A stretch of 64,000 bases of DNA from Torreya grandis (GCA_037957365.1 JARHVA010004226.1:620001-684000); one strand, 5' to 3'; positions 1 to 12,219 are shown, numbered from the stretch's first letter. Notes: generated by a model from the sequence alone, not told the origin. Numbers and translations: made by a program.

Positions 1-465
1 GCTGAATATGTATGGAAATGAAATAAATTAATGTTTTTTCTACCAAGTATTTGATGAACCACTAAGGATAGTGGAAAAGATCATCTATGTAATCTAATGT
101 GGTAGTACATTATCCCTCTAACCCAAGTTCTGCTCTGAAATTGATCAAATGGCCATTTCACAAGGATAATAAGGAAAACATGTTTTATGCCATAAATACC
201 TTCCTAGATTGAGTTAGCTAATGAAACCAATTAAAATAGGTCCTATTTGATCATGTAATGAATTTTATAAAACAATACTTTCTCATTGAATTCTAAAGTG
301 AATAAACAAGGGAAAACTTGGACCCTATCTGGATGAGTCGGCCATTTAGACACCCTTGAATTGTTAGCAATTTTTCATAAAGATGAAGTGAAGAAATAGA
401 TAAATAATTCCACAAAGTGTAAGGTCATTAGGGTTCCTATCACTTCTCAAAATATTCCATCCCAA

Positions 466-485
466 CTCTCTCTCTCTCTCTCTCT
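466..485. repeat. (CT)10 microsatellite
   Basis: A run of CT dinucleotides, 20 bases long, is directly visible. It is a simple repeat. Confidence 0.9.
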
Positions 486-2729
486 TGATCGTACTGAGTT
501 AAAACCTGAGGCTTTCCCAGAGCTATCCCAAACTGTCCAAAATGGTTTTTCCTTAGCATGATGAACTAGAAGATTACCTATGAATTATGACACTTGGGAA
601 ATATTTTTTATGATTTTAATTACCTTTTATTCATTTTAGAAACCATACAAAATTCTTGGACCTCCGTTAATGACATAAAACCTATTTCATGCCTAGTTAC
701 AGCTAATGGGATTTACTTACCTCTGCTGGTTATTATGATATAATTTAAATTTATAGGCCTATGAGAGGATATTAGGGACACCATGGATTCCTTCATATGA
801 TAACTAAGCCTTTTTATTAAGCAAATCCTTTAAAAACTTGTTTTGCCAAAGCTCCAAAATGCATCCTTTTACTCCCAAACTCATCTCCTCCACTCTAAAT
901 GACTTTAAATGACCTTTAACATGTCAAACATGGTAAAAAAATTGATAATGAGGTGGGAGGAATTTAAAACCAATTTGAATTCCTCAAAAAGTTACTTTTT
1001 CACTTCAAATTTCTATTCTGAGGACCCTTAAGTCATCTAATGCACGTTTGGGGATCTTTTGGGCATAATAGCTTCTCTAGGCCTCATTTTTGACTCATTA
1101 GAATATTTGATACTTTTTGAAAACCTCATTCATTACCCTAAATTGTCAAACTCCATGGAAACCTACTGGATCCTTCACTTGTAGTTCTAGATCAGTTTCT
1201 AGGCCTTTTCCTCAAAATCACCAAATTTACCTTAAAACTTACTTAAAGTGTTGCAAAAGATTGAAAGTGACATGTGGTAGGGTCATGAGGTTTGTATCCT
1301 TATTCCACCATTGGATCACCTAATTAATAATAATTATGCTCAACTTCTCATACCACACCAAGACTTCTTAGGATACTGCACTGCATCATCAAGTCAGGAC
1401 TAGTCATGGGGGTAGAAGGTTGTTGAAGGGTCTAAGAGATTAGCTTGATCTATCTAGGAAATTTTTTCATATGTAGGCCAATTTTTTCCAATATTAATTA
1501 AACTATATAAGATGGATTTGGGCCACTTGGAAACTTTGAAATGTAAAATGGATCTAGGCCACTTGAGAATATTAGGTGACTCTAGGCCACTCGAGGATGC
1601 CAACTACTGCAGATGGAGTAAGGAATCAATCTAGTGTGTAACTTAGAACATGGTGTTTGATGTGTACAATGTAGAGAATGAAATGGATTTTATGATTCCT
1701 ACATAAGTGAGCATACAAAAACAATGTGCCATATATATACCCTCAAATTTGATATTTGAGTATATGGATTCTAAATTGAGTTGTAATAATAAGTATCTAA
1801 ACTAAAATAGGAATGATCATGCCATGCATGATGTCCCCAATTTAAACAAACTAGTATGAATCTATGTTAAACTGAGCAAAAATTGGTAATATATAATTGA
1901 ACCTATGCAAACCTAGACTATACCTATTATACTTTTTTGGCTAATCTAGAATTTATAGAAATTGAGCTACTGGACATAGTGCCATATCTTGATAGTAGTG
2001 TTGGTGGCACTAGTGTCCCAATTTGGGTGATAATATCCAATTGTATTGATTTATATTCAATTGAAATTGATCTCTATATGACTATTACTCACTATGTTTT
2101 CCTGAAACTAATTTCTATATTTTGTGCATGTGTGTTGAAAACTATAATATGAATGTATTTAGATAGCTTAATCTATGTATAAAACCTCTATGAATGCCCC
2201 ATCTTTTGAGAGTTATTTAACCTGTGAATGAACTATCCTCAAAATAAAAAGATCTATAAAATGTGTTTTAGCCAGAGTATATATGATATTTTGTTAATAA
2301 ACCAATATAATGTATATATATAACATCAAAATGTAAGATAGTCTAAGTACAAATTTGTAATGTATGATGTATGTTAGATCGATCATTCACAAGGCTATCA
2401 AGATAGATATAAAAATGTTTATGAATAATAAATTTGAGTAATAACTAAGTAGCTACCTAGACGGATGGGGCATGCTATCCATGACAACACCCAATTAGGA
2501 AGGGAGATACATGAGGTCCCTCATGACATCTAAAACTAGAGTGTGTAACAAGTAAGAGACAAGTGTCATGTCCATGATGCATACAAGAAATCATACATAC
2601 AACACACATGAGACACACAAAGTAGGCCAAGGGGCCACAAGATAAGGGACACAAGCACATGTCACTAAATTAGATAAAGCAAGACATACAAGGACATGTT
2701 CAAATGTCCACATATGCAAACAATAGGTA

Positions 2730-2910
2730 GGCTGGTGTAGAGCCACATAGAAGGACATGCTTAAAAATCTGCATACACAATCAAGAAGGCACACACAATG
2801 ACATGAGCACATGTATAAAGCATACATATAATGAGAAGAAGTTGGCATAGAGTCATAGAGTAAAGGCATATTCAAATTCCCTAAAAAAGAAAAGCATAGA
2901 TACACAACCA
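2730..2910. repeat. Degenerate tandem duplication, period about 113 bp
   Basis: A phrase near 2,730 (GGTGTAGAGCCACATAGA, then GGACATGCTTAAAAATC) returns near 2,843 as GGCATAGAGTCATAGAG, then GGCATATTCAAATTC. Both are followed by A-rich sequence with cATACAC or gATACAC. Identity is low and the ends are soft. Confidence 0.45.
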
Positions 2911-3013
2911 AGTCTAATCTAAGAAAGCTAGAAATGAAAGTATGCATGAACATGTGGTAAAAAATTGTATAAGATAAAAAATGTGCATAAGTTAAGCATA
3001 AAGTAGTATTACT

Positions 3014-4197
3014 TGTAGGGTGGATTATGAAGAAGATCAATTCAAACATTAGTCACAAAAACTCATAAAAGAATGCATAAGAATTGACAATCTAAGCTAA
3101 ACTATTTATGCGAGGTTTTCTAATAATAACAAGATACAAATGAAAGAAATCAATAACCGATCACCTTCCTAAATGACTCCATTACTCAAAATCAGCTTAA
3201 AAGCATGTTCTCCCCTTGATTAAGCATTTTTTTCTTCATCAACAATGGTGGCATAGCTCCTCAAATGTCTCAAAAACACATTGTAAAACCTAGGCTCATG
3301 ATAGAAACTAATTTACCTATCAATGAAGCTAATCCAAATTCAAATAACATAAAATAAAAACACAAATGACTTGTGGAGGGATTTTATCATTATAAGTTTA
3401 CATAATTTAAGCTTAAAAATGGTAGTGTGAGGCCTTCCATTTATAGATTTTTTAGATTGGTCAAGATCAACCATGACTGTCCATCTCAAGATTAAAATGT
3501 GTGTCCATGAATTAATCTAATATTTGTAATTAAATACATAAATATCCTCATCATTATTTGAGAATAAGGGGAATTAATGAGGTATGGGAGGCCATAATCA
3601 TTATATTTATTGTAATTATGGCTTTTGGATGACACCTCATAGATGATGTCATTTAAGTGATGCAGATATTGAGAGTCTATTTATAATAAATAAATAATCA
3701 ATAACCTCCATGGAAAATACACTTAAGCTCTTGATTTGAATTAATTATCTTTAAACATGATTAATCCCTTTTAGTGCAATTCTATGGAAATTGTCCCTCA
3801 ATTAATCAAAATGTCATATTACTAGGTTATAATTTGACTCGAGAAGAATTGGTAGGTGATGTTAGATGCGTTGGAACCATATTCCCATTCAAGATGTTGC
3901 AAACACAAAATAACAAAGGTATGTGACATGTACTAATGAATTAGAAGAAAAGCAGGATCCAAATAACAAAAAGGCAAAATCATCATTTTGACTCGAAATG
4001 AATTGATCAAAGTTAGGAATCAAATAAAATGCATTGCCTCATTTAGGGATACTTTGACCTAAATAAACACTTTTAAATGACAAGTTTGAACCATTTATGG
4101 TTTTTTTAGTGATTTTGACTTAAAATGTGCATTTGAGTGAAATTTGAGTAAGATTGACAATTTCAACACAAATGGTGTTAGGAATTGGATGTCTACA
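3014..4197 (-). repeat. E5 3' LTR, distant relative of the E3 LTR
   Basis: It ends (plus strand) in GATGTCTACA, which is TGTAGACATC at the minus-strand LTR start, followed by a polypurine tract. Read on the minus strand it aligns with the E3 LTR over most of its length. Shared blocks include the stretch around 3,850-4,197 (matching CATTTTGACT and ATCAAAGTTAG) and the block at 3,430-3,500 around TTTATAGATTTTT. The left end at 3,014 is set by the E3 LTR length and a TG dinucleotide, and could be wrong by about 40 bases. Confidence 0.7.
3431..3446 (-). promoter_or_regulatory. Candidate LTR TATA box (E5)
   Basis: On the minus strand this reads CTATAAATGGAAGGCC. It lies at the position of the E3 LTR TATA block (CTATAAATAGGAGGCC at about 48,505), so the TATA box and its GGCC flank are conserved between the two families. 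Confidence 0.55.
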
Positions 4198-4212
4198 TTT
4201 TGTCCCTATTTG
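4198..4212 (-). other. E5 polypurine tract
   Basis: Directly internal to the 3' LTR, the minus strand reads AAATAGGGACAAAA, the expected plus-strand primer for reverse transcription. It fixes the LTR border at 4,197. Confidence 0.75.
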
Positions 4213-4953
4213 AGAAGGTATAGTGAGACATTCATGGGAAGAAAAATATTTTCAAATAAAAGAGTTATCAATAAGAAATTTAAAATTACCCATGATTCCC
4301 CTGGACTCTCGAAAAGAGAAGGAAAGTGAGAGATTAACCTATGGAATAAATCACATCCAAATGAGCTAATGCTTACATGAATGGTTACCATCAATGATAA
4401 AAATGTAAATAGAGGTATAATGGGCCCTAAAGATAGGGGAAATGTGAAGGATTCAATCCATAAATGTAAGGGACACACTTTGAACTCACCCAATTTGAGA
4501 GTACAAGCTACACACTTACGACATTGATCAATCTCGTGACAAGTTACATACTAAAACAATGCCATCATGGGCAAAAGTGTGGAGAGCTTAGAATTAGAGG
4601 AAAAGGAGAATGTAGTCCCCAAAAGATGATAATAAGAGGTTCCCCAATAGGGTAGGTATGATCGTGATAAGACAATTATGCCCTAGTAGGGCTTGTTTTG
4701 ATCATTAATAAAGAATAAATAATGGTCTTGCCCCTGTAGGGCTGATTTAGATTTGTGACTTGGTTTAAAGTTGTGCCCCAACATGGGTATTTGGCAAGAA
4801 ACTAGCTCAAGGATATAACCTAAAACATAGATTAAAGTGATCAGGCACAGACATAGATGCCATGGTGGAATGTCTTAGAAAAAGCCATAAAAACTAGGGA
4901 TGTGAAAATGCACAAAGTGATGAAAGAGATGAAGAGAAGAATGAAGATGACTG

Positions 4954-5065
4954 AGCTGAATCTAGATGTATAAGACAAGTGGATGATACCTACATAGTTA
5001 TATGGATGCAAGTTCCAACATGAACTTTAGGCCAATGTATTTCACCCAGAAGTGGGAGAGAATGG
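4954..5065. repeat. About 110-bp repeat, copy 1
   Basis: Aligns with 5,964-6,075 (shared GAGCTGA, TAGATGTA, AAGACAAGTGGA, CTACATAGTT and CAACATGAACTTTAG). A more distant version occurs twice in E1, at about 12,696-12,800 and 13,025-13,125, in the equivalent region. Confidence 0.75.
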
Positions 5066-5963
5066 AATGAGGGATGACGAAAATTGATCAATAATTGATT
5101 AGACTCACGATGTATATGAAGGGATGCACATATAAGCATTGAGTCAGGTGCTAAACCTATTGAGCCTAGTTTATGCATAGTGTTTTTGAGATTTATTTAT
5201 TAGAGTTGTGTTGATGTTTAGACTTAAGTCTAGACCACAAAGTGCTTGCAATTGTAAAATAAATTAGGCATCATAAGTATGAATAACTCATGAGGACATG
5301 GTATTTCAAATGCATGGAGCCAATTCAAATTTGAATATATATAACTAAATATAATGGTAAAATAATGACCAAAACTAGAGTTATATCTATTTACATTTAA
5401 ATAAAAAATCAAAGACAAAAAAAAAACATAAATGAACCAAACTTAAAATCAAGATATGAAAAATCAAGATTCAAGTAGGAACAAGAATGTTTAAAAATGA
5501 AAAGCAAGAAAATATTAATGACATAAGATCAAGATATAAATAATCAAGATCTATGTGGACCATCAACACATTTTGGAACACAAAAGAGCAAAAATCAAAC
5601 AAGAAAATAAAACACCAACAACAATCAAATAAACACAAAAGAGAGAAGCAAAAACATACAGGGAAACACAAGACCAATATGGGACAAGAAGTAATAAAAA
5701 GAGAAAAGGATAAGAAATAAATGGAGAGAGGCAAAATAATAACAAAACACCAAGAAAATACAACAAAACACCAATAAAAATCAAATCAACACACATAAAC
5801 AAAAACTAAGTTAGTACAGTTTACACACAATTATTCATGCACATGTAGTAGAGGTGTTACTTTCCTCTACAATGTAACAAAGATAAAGGACACAAAATTT
5901 GTTCCCTAATTAAAGAGGAATAATGGTAGAATAAATGGGGGAAGAGAAAAAAATGAAATGGTT

Positions 5964-6075
5964 GGTTGAGCTGACTCTAGATGTACAAGACAAGTGGACC
6001 CTGCCTACATAGTTCCATGGACACATGTTCCAACATGAACTTTAGATCAAATGTAGTTCTCCCAGGAAGTGGGAT
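5964..6075. repeat. About 110-bp repeat, copy 2
   Basis: Second copy of the block at 4,954. The two are about 1 kb apart in direct orientation. Confidence 0.75.
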
Positions 6076-6899
6076 GGAAGACATGATGATGACCATAAAC
6101 ATATGATTAATGTTGTATAAAAAAAGGTAAGACTTGAAAAAATCAGATTGGTCCTGAAAAATGGCAAGTACATGGACTTAATTTGCTTGCAAAATGGCAA
6201 GATTGTGACATGGTGGGATAAGATGACTTGCACAATAGAAATTCAGTAGGATAAAATGCTTTCAAAATGGAAAGAACATGAGGATCAAAATGTACAAAAG
6301 TGTAAGATAATGTTTTTGTTATTTTAGGAATTGTTTTCTAATGTTTTTAGTATTTTTGGGATAAAATATGTACAAGGGGGAAATAAACTTAGTCAAGGAG
6401 ATGCTCATCCAAGAGTAGAAGTTTCAATAAAATAACTAAGTTGCTTAGAATGGTACATGATCATAAATTGGTGAGAGTGAGGATCATGAAAAAATAGAAA
6501 CAATGTTCACCAAAGAGTAGAAAATGTAATATAGAATAGTGTGTAGTGAAAAAATAATTTGAAGAACCATGGGATAGGAAGATCCTGAGCTGAGAAGATG
6601 TTCTTGTTCACTTGTCTATAGAAGAAGCTATAAAATACTATTCTAGCTGAACTACTTTATAAAACTATCATTAAAAGTGTTCATAATGTTGATGAGACAT
6701 AATCAAGATCATAAGTGGTCAAGGGATAAAAGTGTTTAGGGTACAACAAGCCCAAGATGTAACAAAGAATATGGTTCTCAAAGAGAACGACACATGGTAG
6801 GATAAAATGTGTTCAGAGTACCAATGGTCTAAAAGTGTTAACTATCTAGAGTCATGAAAGTTAGTTTAGGGTAGTATAAAATGGTAGGATAAAACTACT

Positions 6900-8029
6900 T
6901 CAAAACAACCTGCCCTCAAGTAAGGGGTCTTGTAGACGATGGTTTGAAGCTGTTCACACGTAGAACATCTTAAGGTGCATGATGTTTATGGGATATAAAA
7001 TTTCTTTACCATTTCATTTAGCCAGTCGATATGCCCCTAATCTATAGTTTGCTATGATAATAAATGGTCCCAACCAATTAGGTTGAAACTTACCTTTTTT
7101 TTGTGTTCAACATTTGTGTTCTTTTAGTTCTCTTATAGAACTAAATCACCAATCTCAAACTCTTGAGGGAGGATGCACTTTTTTTAGCTTCTCCATAATC
7201 TAATTTGATAGGCCTACAAGTTTTCTAGGGCAGCCAAACACTTACTATCAAGAAGTTTTAGTTTTTGTAGTCTTGAGACCCTGTATTCCTCATCATCTTC
7301 AATGTGCTCCAATGATACTCACAATGATGGTAGATCAATCTCAATCGGGATAATAGCTTTAGTGCCATAGATAAGTGAGTATGGAATGGCTCTTATTGGA
7401 TTTCAATGACTTGTTCTATATGCCCAGAGGGAATTAAATATTTGTAAATGTCAATTACAAACCAACATCATTGAAATTCTTATTTAAAATGGATACAATG
7501 GTCTTATTTGATACCTCAGCTTGTCCATTTACTTACAGGTTATATGGAGTAGATTTCTTGTGCTTGATCTTGAATTTTGCATAAAGAGATTTTACATCTT
7601 GGTTTACAAAGGATCCACCATTATTAGATATAATATGTGCAGGGATGCCATATCAATAGATGATATGGTAATGGATGAATTTGAAAATATACTTTATGGT
7701 GATGTAAGTGAGAGGAATGGCCTCAATCTACTTAGTAAAATATTAGTAGTCAGAGTATACTTATGTCCATCTGAAGATGCTAGGTTTATTTTATCGATGA
7801 GATTGAGGCCTCATGTTGAAAATGGGCATGGTGTTGTGATTAGCTATAGTGGTAAAGAATGTGTGTGTACCAAATTTCAATGTTACTAACAAGGAATGCA
7901 CTTCTTTACATAATTACAAGCATCAGTCTCCATTTTTGGCCAATAATAGCCTATTCTGATGAGCTTCTTTTCTAAGACTACATCATTGGTATGGGCCCCA
8001 CACATTCCTTCATGAACATCCCTCAACAT
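6900..8029 (-). pseudogene. E5 integrase (zinc finger to GPF end), broken
   Basis: Integrase inserts element cDNA into host DNA. Minus-strand translation begins at the E1 junction with a complete HHCC zinc finger: HEGMCGAH, then GYYWPKM, then a C..C pair near 7,890-8,010. The catalytic core follows. The second acidic residue (normally ITDNG) reads ISNNGGSF, so Asp has become Asn at about 7,622. NGQAEVSNKT keeps the catalytic Glu. The C-terminal GKFQPNWLGPFII motif lies near 7,050. At least six stops or frameshifts are present. The upstream linker and RNase H lie across E1, from 27,424. Confidence 0.85.
8025..8029. repeat. Candidate decayed target duplication of E1 (left)
   Basis: AACAT here and AATGC at 27,424-27,428 differ at three positions, all transitions. 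Collapsing them restores the E5 reading frame into the integrase zinc finger, which supports a 5-bp duplication despite the mismatches. Confidence 0.5.
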
Positions 8030-9563
8030 CGTTTCACTAAATTTTGAATCTATTTGATGTTCAAAGAGAAATAGATATGAAAGGTAGGGATTAGAAATTA
8101 AAGAGAACCTAGATTGGTTACACGCTATATCCAGATGATGTTGAGCACTCCTCTTTGATTGGAGAAGACTACTTGTGAATAAGAATGTACTACCACCAAA
8201 AATATTTGTTAGTAGATATATGAGTTGGCTGCCAAGCTACACGCTTGTTCTCAAAAGTGTCAAACTTCCTTAGTGATGACAATCCACTTTTTGAAACAAA
8301 ATTGGTAATGAATAACAAAAAGAAAGAGAGAGTAAGAGAGATATTTTCATACTATTCTTGTAGTTTGAGTGTAGCAAGGAGTGACAAAGTGCAGGTAATG
8401 TGAGTTGATGATGTTTTTGGAGGTGGTTGAGGTAGGTTTAATGAGGTTAGTGGAAATCCATAGTCATCAATGTCATTTAGGCTATCAATGTCAATAAGTA
8501 GCTATGGATGATGTCAGTTATATGACTGATGTCAGTTATGTGACTGATGTTAGTTATGTGACTGATGTCAGTAGGGGCAATAGGTCCTAGGGGTTTTTAG
8601 GAGAGTTTTCTAAGCTAGGAGGTGGATGTTGGTCAGGTTTATGAGATTTAGAAGAGTCATAAGGGAGTGTGTAATACTCAAATGGGTCTAGATAGAAGGT
8701 TGGTATGTTTAGAGTAGAGAAAATAGGCAAAGGAGTTTTACAACCCCTCCACAGGGAGAATCAAGATGTTCATGAAATGATAAATAGTATAATGTAAAGT
8801 AACTGTAAAATGACTATTTTAAAGGAATTTCCAAAAAATAAAGATATACTTAGCTGATGAAATAGATGAACTGTGGGTGCTAGATAAACAACTCTAGTGA
8901 GGCATGTTGAAGTAATAGGTGAAAAAAAAGACAAGTATGTGCTACAAATTTAGAAGAATCCAAGCTCTATGTAGTATATCAATTCCTGATCTAGACTAAT
9001 TTGTGTAGAGTAATAGTAAGAATAAATGTATAAAGTTGAATGCCAAAAGCTTATATGTGAATAATTAAGTTTTCTTGATTTTTGCTGACCTGAACATCAA
9101 TTTGGAGTTTATCTTAAGTAACTGATGTTGGTGATCCCACTGACATTAGCCATGGGTTGACTAACATCAGTGGCATGAGAATAGGTAAAAGGGCTATTTT
9201 TAGCCTATTTTTAATTCTTTCTCATGCCAAATGTGGTATCCATTAGGAAATGATATAAATGGGAGGTTATGAAGGATGTAGTTGGTTAGGAATTTATTTT
9301 TGGGGTAAAAACAAGTCATGGGTAGTTAGGATTAGGGGACTAAGTCTTGAGGTGACTCAAAGGGTAAGAATTAGTCTTAAGATGAGGTGTCCAGATAAGG
9401 TGGCATAAGTAATTTTTAATTAACTTAATTAAATATTTTAAATTAATATATGAGGGGTAAAAGCATGGGTTAGGAAGGATAATTATTATTATTAAAAAGA
9501 GGCTTAAGGGGGGTTTTGACATAGGGAGTTACGCACGTGTGTGACATAATTTTGGTGTTTACA
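8030..9563 (-). repeat. E1 LTR copy a (outermost left)
   Basis: Starts CGTTTCACTAAATT (canonical TG now CG) and ends GGTGTTTACA. It aligns with copies b and c throughout. It is followed on the right by its own polypurine tract (AAAAAGGGTCAAA on the minus strand), so it was a true 3' LTR. Confidence 0.92.
8506..8577. repeat. 18-bp tandem array in LTR a, four units
   Basis: Four consecutive units of the form GACTGATGTCAGTTATGT (with slight changes). LTRs b and c carry three units at the same place (about 10,275-10,325 and 26,398-26,450), so unit number varies between LTRs of the same family. Confidence 0.9.
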
Positions 9564-9798
9564 TTTGACCCTTTTTGTCTCATAATTTGCACTGACAATT
9601 TACAAGACAAAAATTGGAGTTGGATGCTTTGGGTATTGATTGAGGTATCCAATAAAATGTTGAATATTTCAATTTGAGGGAAAAAAGAAGAATAAAGTGC
9701 AAGGAATGAAAATTTCACTATAATGTACTTATATGAATGCTTAAAACAAGCAATGAACCCAAGAAAAACTCTAGGGTCCCACCAAGCGTGCCAAAAAT
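9564..9798 (-). mobile_element. Mini-internal region of a deleted E1-type element
   Basis: The first part (to about 9,650) matches the polypurine-tract side of E1 at 11,321-11,407. The rest matches the primer-binding-site side at about 25,770-25,922. The switch falls at GAGGTATCC/AATAAAATG. All coding sequence is absent, leaving both priming sites between two LTRs. Confidence 0.9.
9777..9794 (-). other. Primer binding site of the mini-element
   Basis: On the minus strand, TGGCACGCTTGGTGGGACC follows LTR b. It is the same class as the sites of E1, E2 and E3 (consensus TGGCAYRCYYRRTGGGACC). I cannot name the tRNA. Confidence 0.7.
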
Positions 9799-11320
9799 CT
9801 TTCACTAAATTTTGAATCTATTTGATGTTTAAGGAGAAATAGAGATGAAAGGTAGGGATTATAGATTAGAGAGAACCCACATTGGTTGTGCACTGTATCC
9901 GAAAAATGTTGAGCACTCCTCTTTGGCTGGGGAGGACTACCTACAAATAGGAATGTACTACCACCAAAAATATTTGTTAGCAGATATATGAGTGGGCTTC
10001 CAAGCTATGTGTTTATTCTTGGAAGTGTCAAAATTCCTTAGGGATGATAGTCCACTTTTTGAAACAAAATTGGTAATGGATAACAAAATGAAAGAGAGAG
10101 TAAGAGAGAGATTTTCATACAATTTTTGTAGTTTGAGTGCAGCAAGGAGTGACATAATGCAAATAATGTGAGTTATTGATGTTTTTGGAGGTGGTTGAGG
10201 TAGGTTCAAGGAGGTTAGTATAAATCCATAGTCATCAACATCAGCTAGGCTACCAATGTCAATAAGTAGTTATGGCTGATGTTGGTTATATGACCAATGT
10301 TGGTTATGTGACCAATGTTGGTAGGGGCAGCAGGTCCTAAGGGTTTACAAGAGAGTTTTCTAAGCTAGGAGGTGGATGTTGGTCAGGTTTATGAGATTTA
10401 GAAGAGTCATAAGGGAGTGTGTAAGATTTAGGTGGGTCTAGATAGAAGGTTGGTATGTTTGGAGCAGAGAAAATAGGTGAAGGAGTTTTACAACCTCTAT
10501 AGGGAGAATCAGGATGTTCATGAAATGATAAACAATACAATGTAAAATAACTATAAAATGACTATTTTAAAGGAATTACCAAAAAATAGAGATATACTTA
10601 GCTGATGAAATGGATGAACTATGGGTGCCAGATAGATGGCTCTAGTGAGGTGTGTTGAAGTAATAGGTGAACAAAAAGACAAGCATGTGCTACCAGTTTA
10701 GAAGAATCCAAGCTTTGTGTAATATATCAATTCTTGATCTAGATTGATTTATATAAAGTAACAATAAGCCTAAATGTAGAAAGTTGAATGCCAAAATCTT
10801 GTATGCAAATAATTGAGTTTTCTTGATTTCTACTGACCTGAACATCAGTTTGGAGTTTGGCTTAATTAATTGATGTCAGTGATCCCACTGATGTCATCCA
10901 TGGGTTGATTGATGTCAGTGGCATGAGAATAGGTAAAAGGGCTATTTTTGGCCTATTTTCTATTCTTTCTCATGCCAAGTGTGGTATCCATTAAAAAAAT
11001 AGTAGAAATGGGAGGTTAAGAAGGACATAGTTGGTTAGGAATTTATTTTGGGGGTAAGAACAAGTCATGGGTAGTTAGGATTAGGGGACTAAGTCTTGAG
11101 GTGACTCAGAGGGTAAGAATTAGTCTTAGGATGAGGTGGCTGGATAAGGTGGCATAAGTAGTTTTTAATTAACTTAATTAAATATTTTGAATTAATTAAA
11201 TGTATGAGGGGTAAAAGCATGGTTTAGGAAGGCTAATTATTATTATTATTAAAAAAGGGCTCAAGGGGGGTTTTGACATAGGGAGTTATGCATGCGTGTG
11301 ACATAATTTTGGTGTCTACG
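9799..11320 (-). repeat. E1 LTR copy b (shared, central)
   Basis: Starts TCTTTCACTAAATT (TG to TC) and ends GGTGTCTACG (final A to G). It acts as the 3' LTR for the large internal region on its right, which has a polypurine tract next to it, and as the 5' LTR for the mini-internal region on its left, which has a primer site next to it. Confidence 0.92.
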
Positions 11321-11334
11321 TTTTCCTCTTTTTA
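11321..11334 (-). other. E1 polypurine tract
   Basis: The minus strand reads AAAAAGAGGAAAA immediately before LTR b. It is a standard plus-strand priming site. Confidence 0.8.
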
Positions 11335-12219
11335 TCTTATAATTTGTATTAATAAGTTGCAAGACAAAAATAGGAGTTGGATGCTCTAGGTATTAGATGA
11401 GGTATCCCCCCTCAAAATGAGAACCAATATAGGAAAAACTAGAATCAGGCACCAGTTTGATAAGAAGTGAATTGGGTGAGAGGATGTTGAGTGAGAACAT
11501 GGTATTGCGGCTGGTGCATATACTACTACAATTTATATGTTAAAAAATCAAGAACATGTAAAGTTGAGGACTCAGAGAGAAATAACTAAATCATAGCTTA
11601 TAAGTGATAGATGATAAGGTCAAAATAGTCAAATTTGGTGCTCTAATGGTCCATGTTTGCCAGGTATCCAAGGTAGGAAGTACCTCTGGCAAACATAAAA
11701 GATTGAAGGTGATAGGACTAGCTTGGTCACAGTATAAAACACCTAATATACATGCATGTGTACAATAGCCAACTATAGCGAGGTAGCATAAACAATCAAG
11801 ACAAGTAATGCAAGGTTGGTTTAAAAGGGTCAATGATCGAGGAGATATCTATTATCTCTGGCCAAAGTCATCATGGGTGGATATTTAAGTGATCTCCAAT
11901 GTTGGTCGTCATGGTTAGGGAGATATACATGATCTCCAAGTTGGTTGCTATGGTTAGGGAGATATATGTGATCTCTAATTTGCCCTAGATTAAGGGTAGA
12001 GTCTAAAGGGTTGTGTTTGTTGTTATAAACTCTAATTTAAGGGTGCCAACATTGGTTATGTCACTTATGTCAGTAGGCAATAATTCCAATGTCAATGGCT
12101 TAGGTCAAGGATGTTGATGTCAGTGGGTGACTGAACCTGACAAAAAGGGGTTTGGCAACCCATTAGAACTCACTTACCAAATTTGATTGGAGAGAAAAAA
12201 ATCTCTGAGTGTGAGTGAG
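11335..12219. other. E1 3' non-coding region, with tandem and palindromic repeats
   Basis: No coding region is supported. It holds the hairpin-bearing tandem at 11,840-11,985 and an array of TGATGTCAGT/CAATGTCAAT motifs at about 12,045-12,150. The next motif array lies beyond the candidate exon, at about 12,500-12,630. Confidence 0.5.
11840..11985. repeat. About 40-bp tandem repeat with inverted-repeat ends
   Basis: Units start at 11,891 (40 bp) and 11,931 (39 bp), a partial unit starts at 11,970, and a diverged unit lies before. Each junction reads GGAGATATACATGATCTCC, an inverted repeat (GGAGAT/ATCTCC) able to form a short hairpin. Confidence 0.8.

Larger units (their letters stand above)
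1..3013. other. Unassigned AT-rich flank left of E5
   Basis: I recognise no gene in this stretch. Open frames are short and lack family motifs. It holds a CT microsatellite at 466-485, three loose copies of a GGCCACTTG-type phrase at about 1,513-1,590, and a degenerate roughly 113-bp tandem duplication at about 2,730-2,910. It may be older, unrecognisable transposon sequence or true intergenic DNA. Confidence 0.5.
4213..6890 (-). other. E5 3' non-coding region
   Basis: This lies between the integrase end and the polypurine tract. No gene is supported: long open frames at 5,470-5,800 are hydrophobic artefacts of A-rich sequence. It holds two copies of a roughly 110-bp repeat and several TAGGATAAAATG phrases between 6,240 and 6,900. 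The E1 counterpart of this region carries an antisense PMD relic, but none is recognisable here. Confidence 0.5.

Noticed and set aside
2591..3049. 152-codon open frame on the minus strand
   Set aside because: Rich in Cys, Phe and Leu with no family motif. It arises from AT-rich, partly repeated sequence and overlaps the edge of the E5 LTR.
5471..5802. Hydrophobic minus-strand frames resembling membrane proteins
   Set aside because: They are the reverse complement of an A/C-rich stretch in the E5 3' region. Low-complexity DNA explains the composition.
7521..7889. 122-codon plus-strand frame
   Set aside because: Shadow of the E5 integrase, whose motifs are on the opposite strand.
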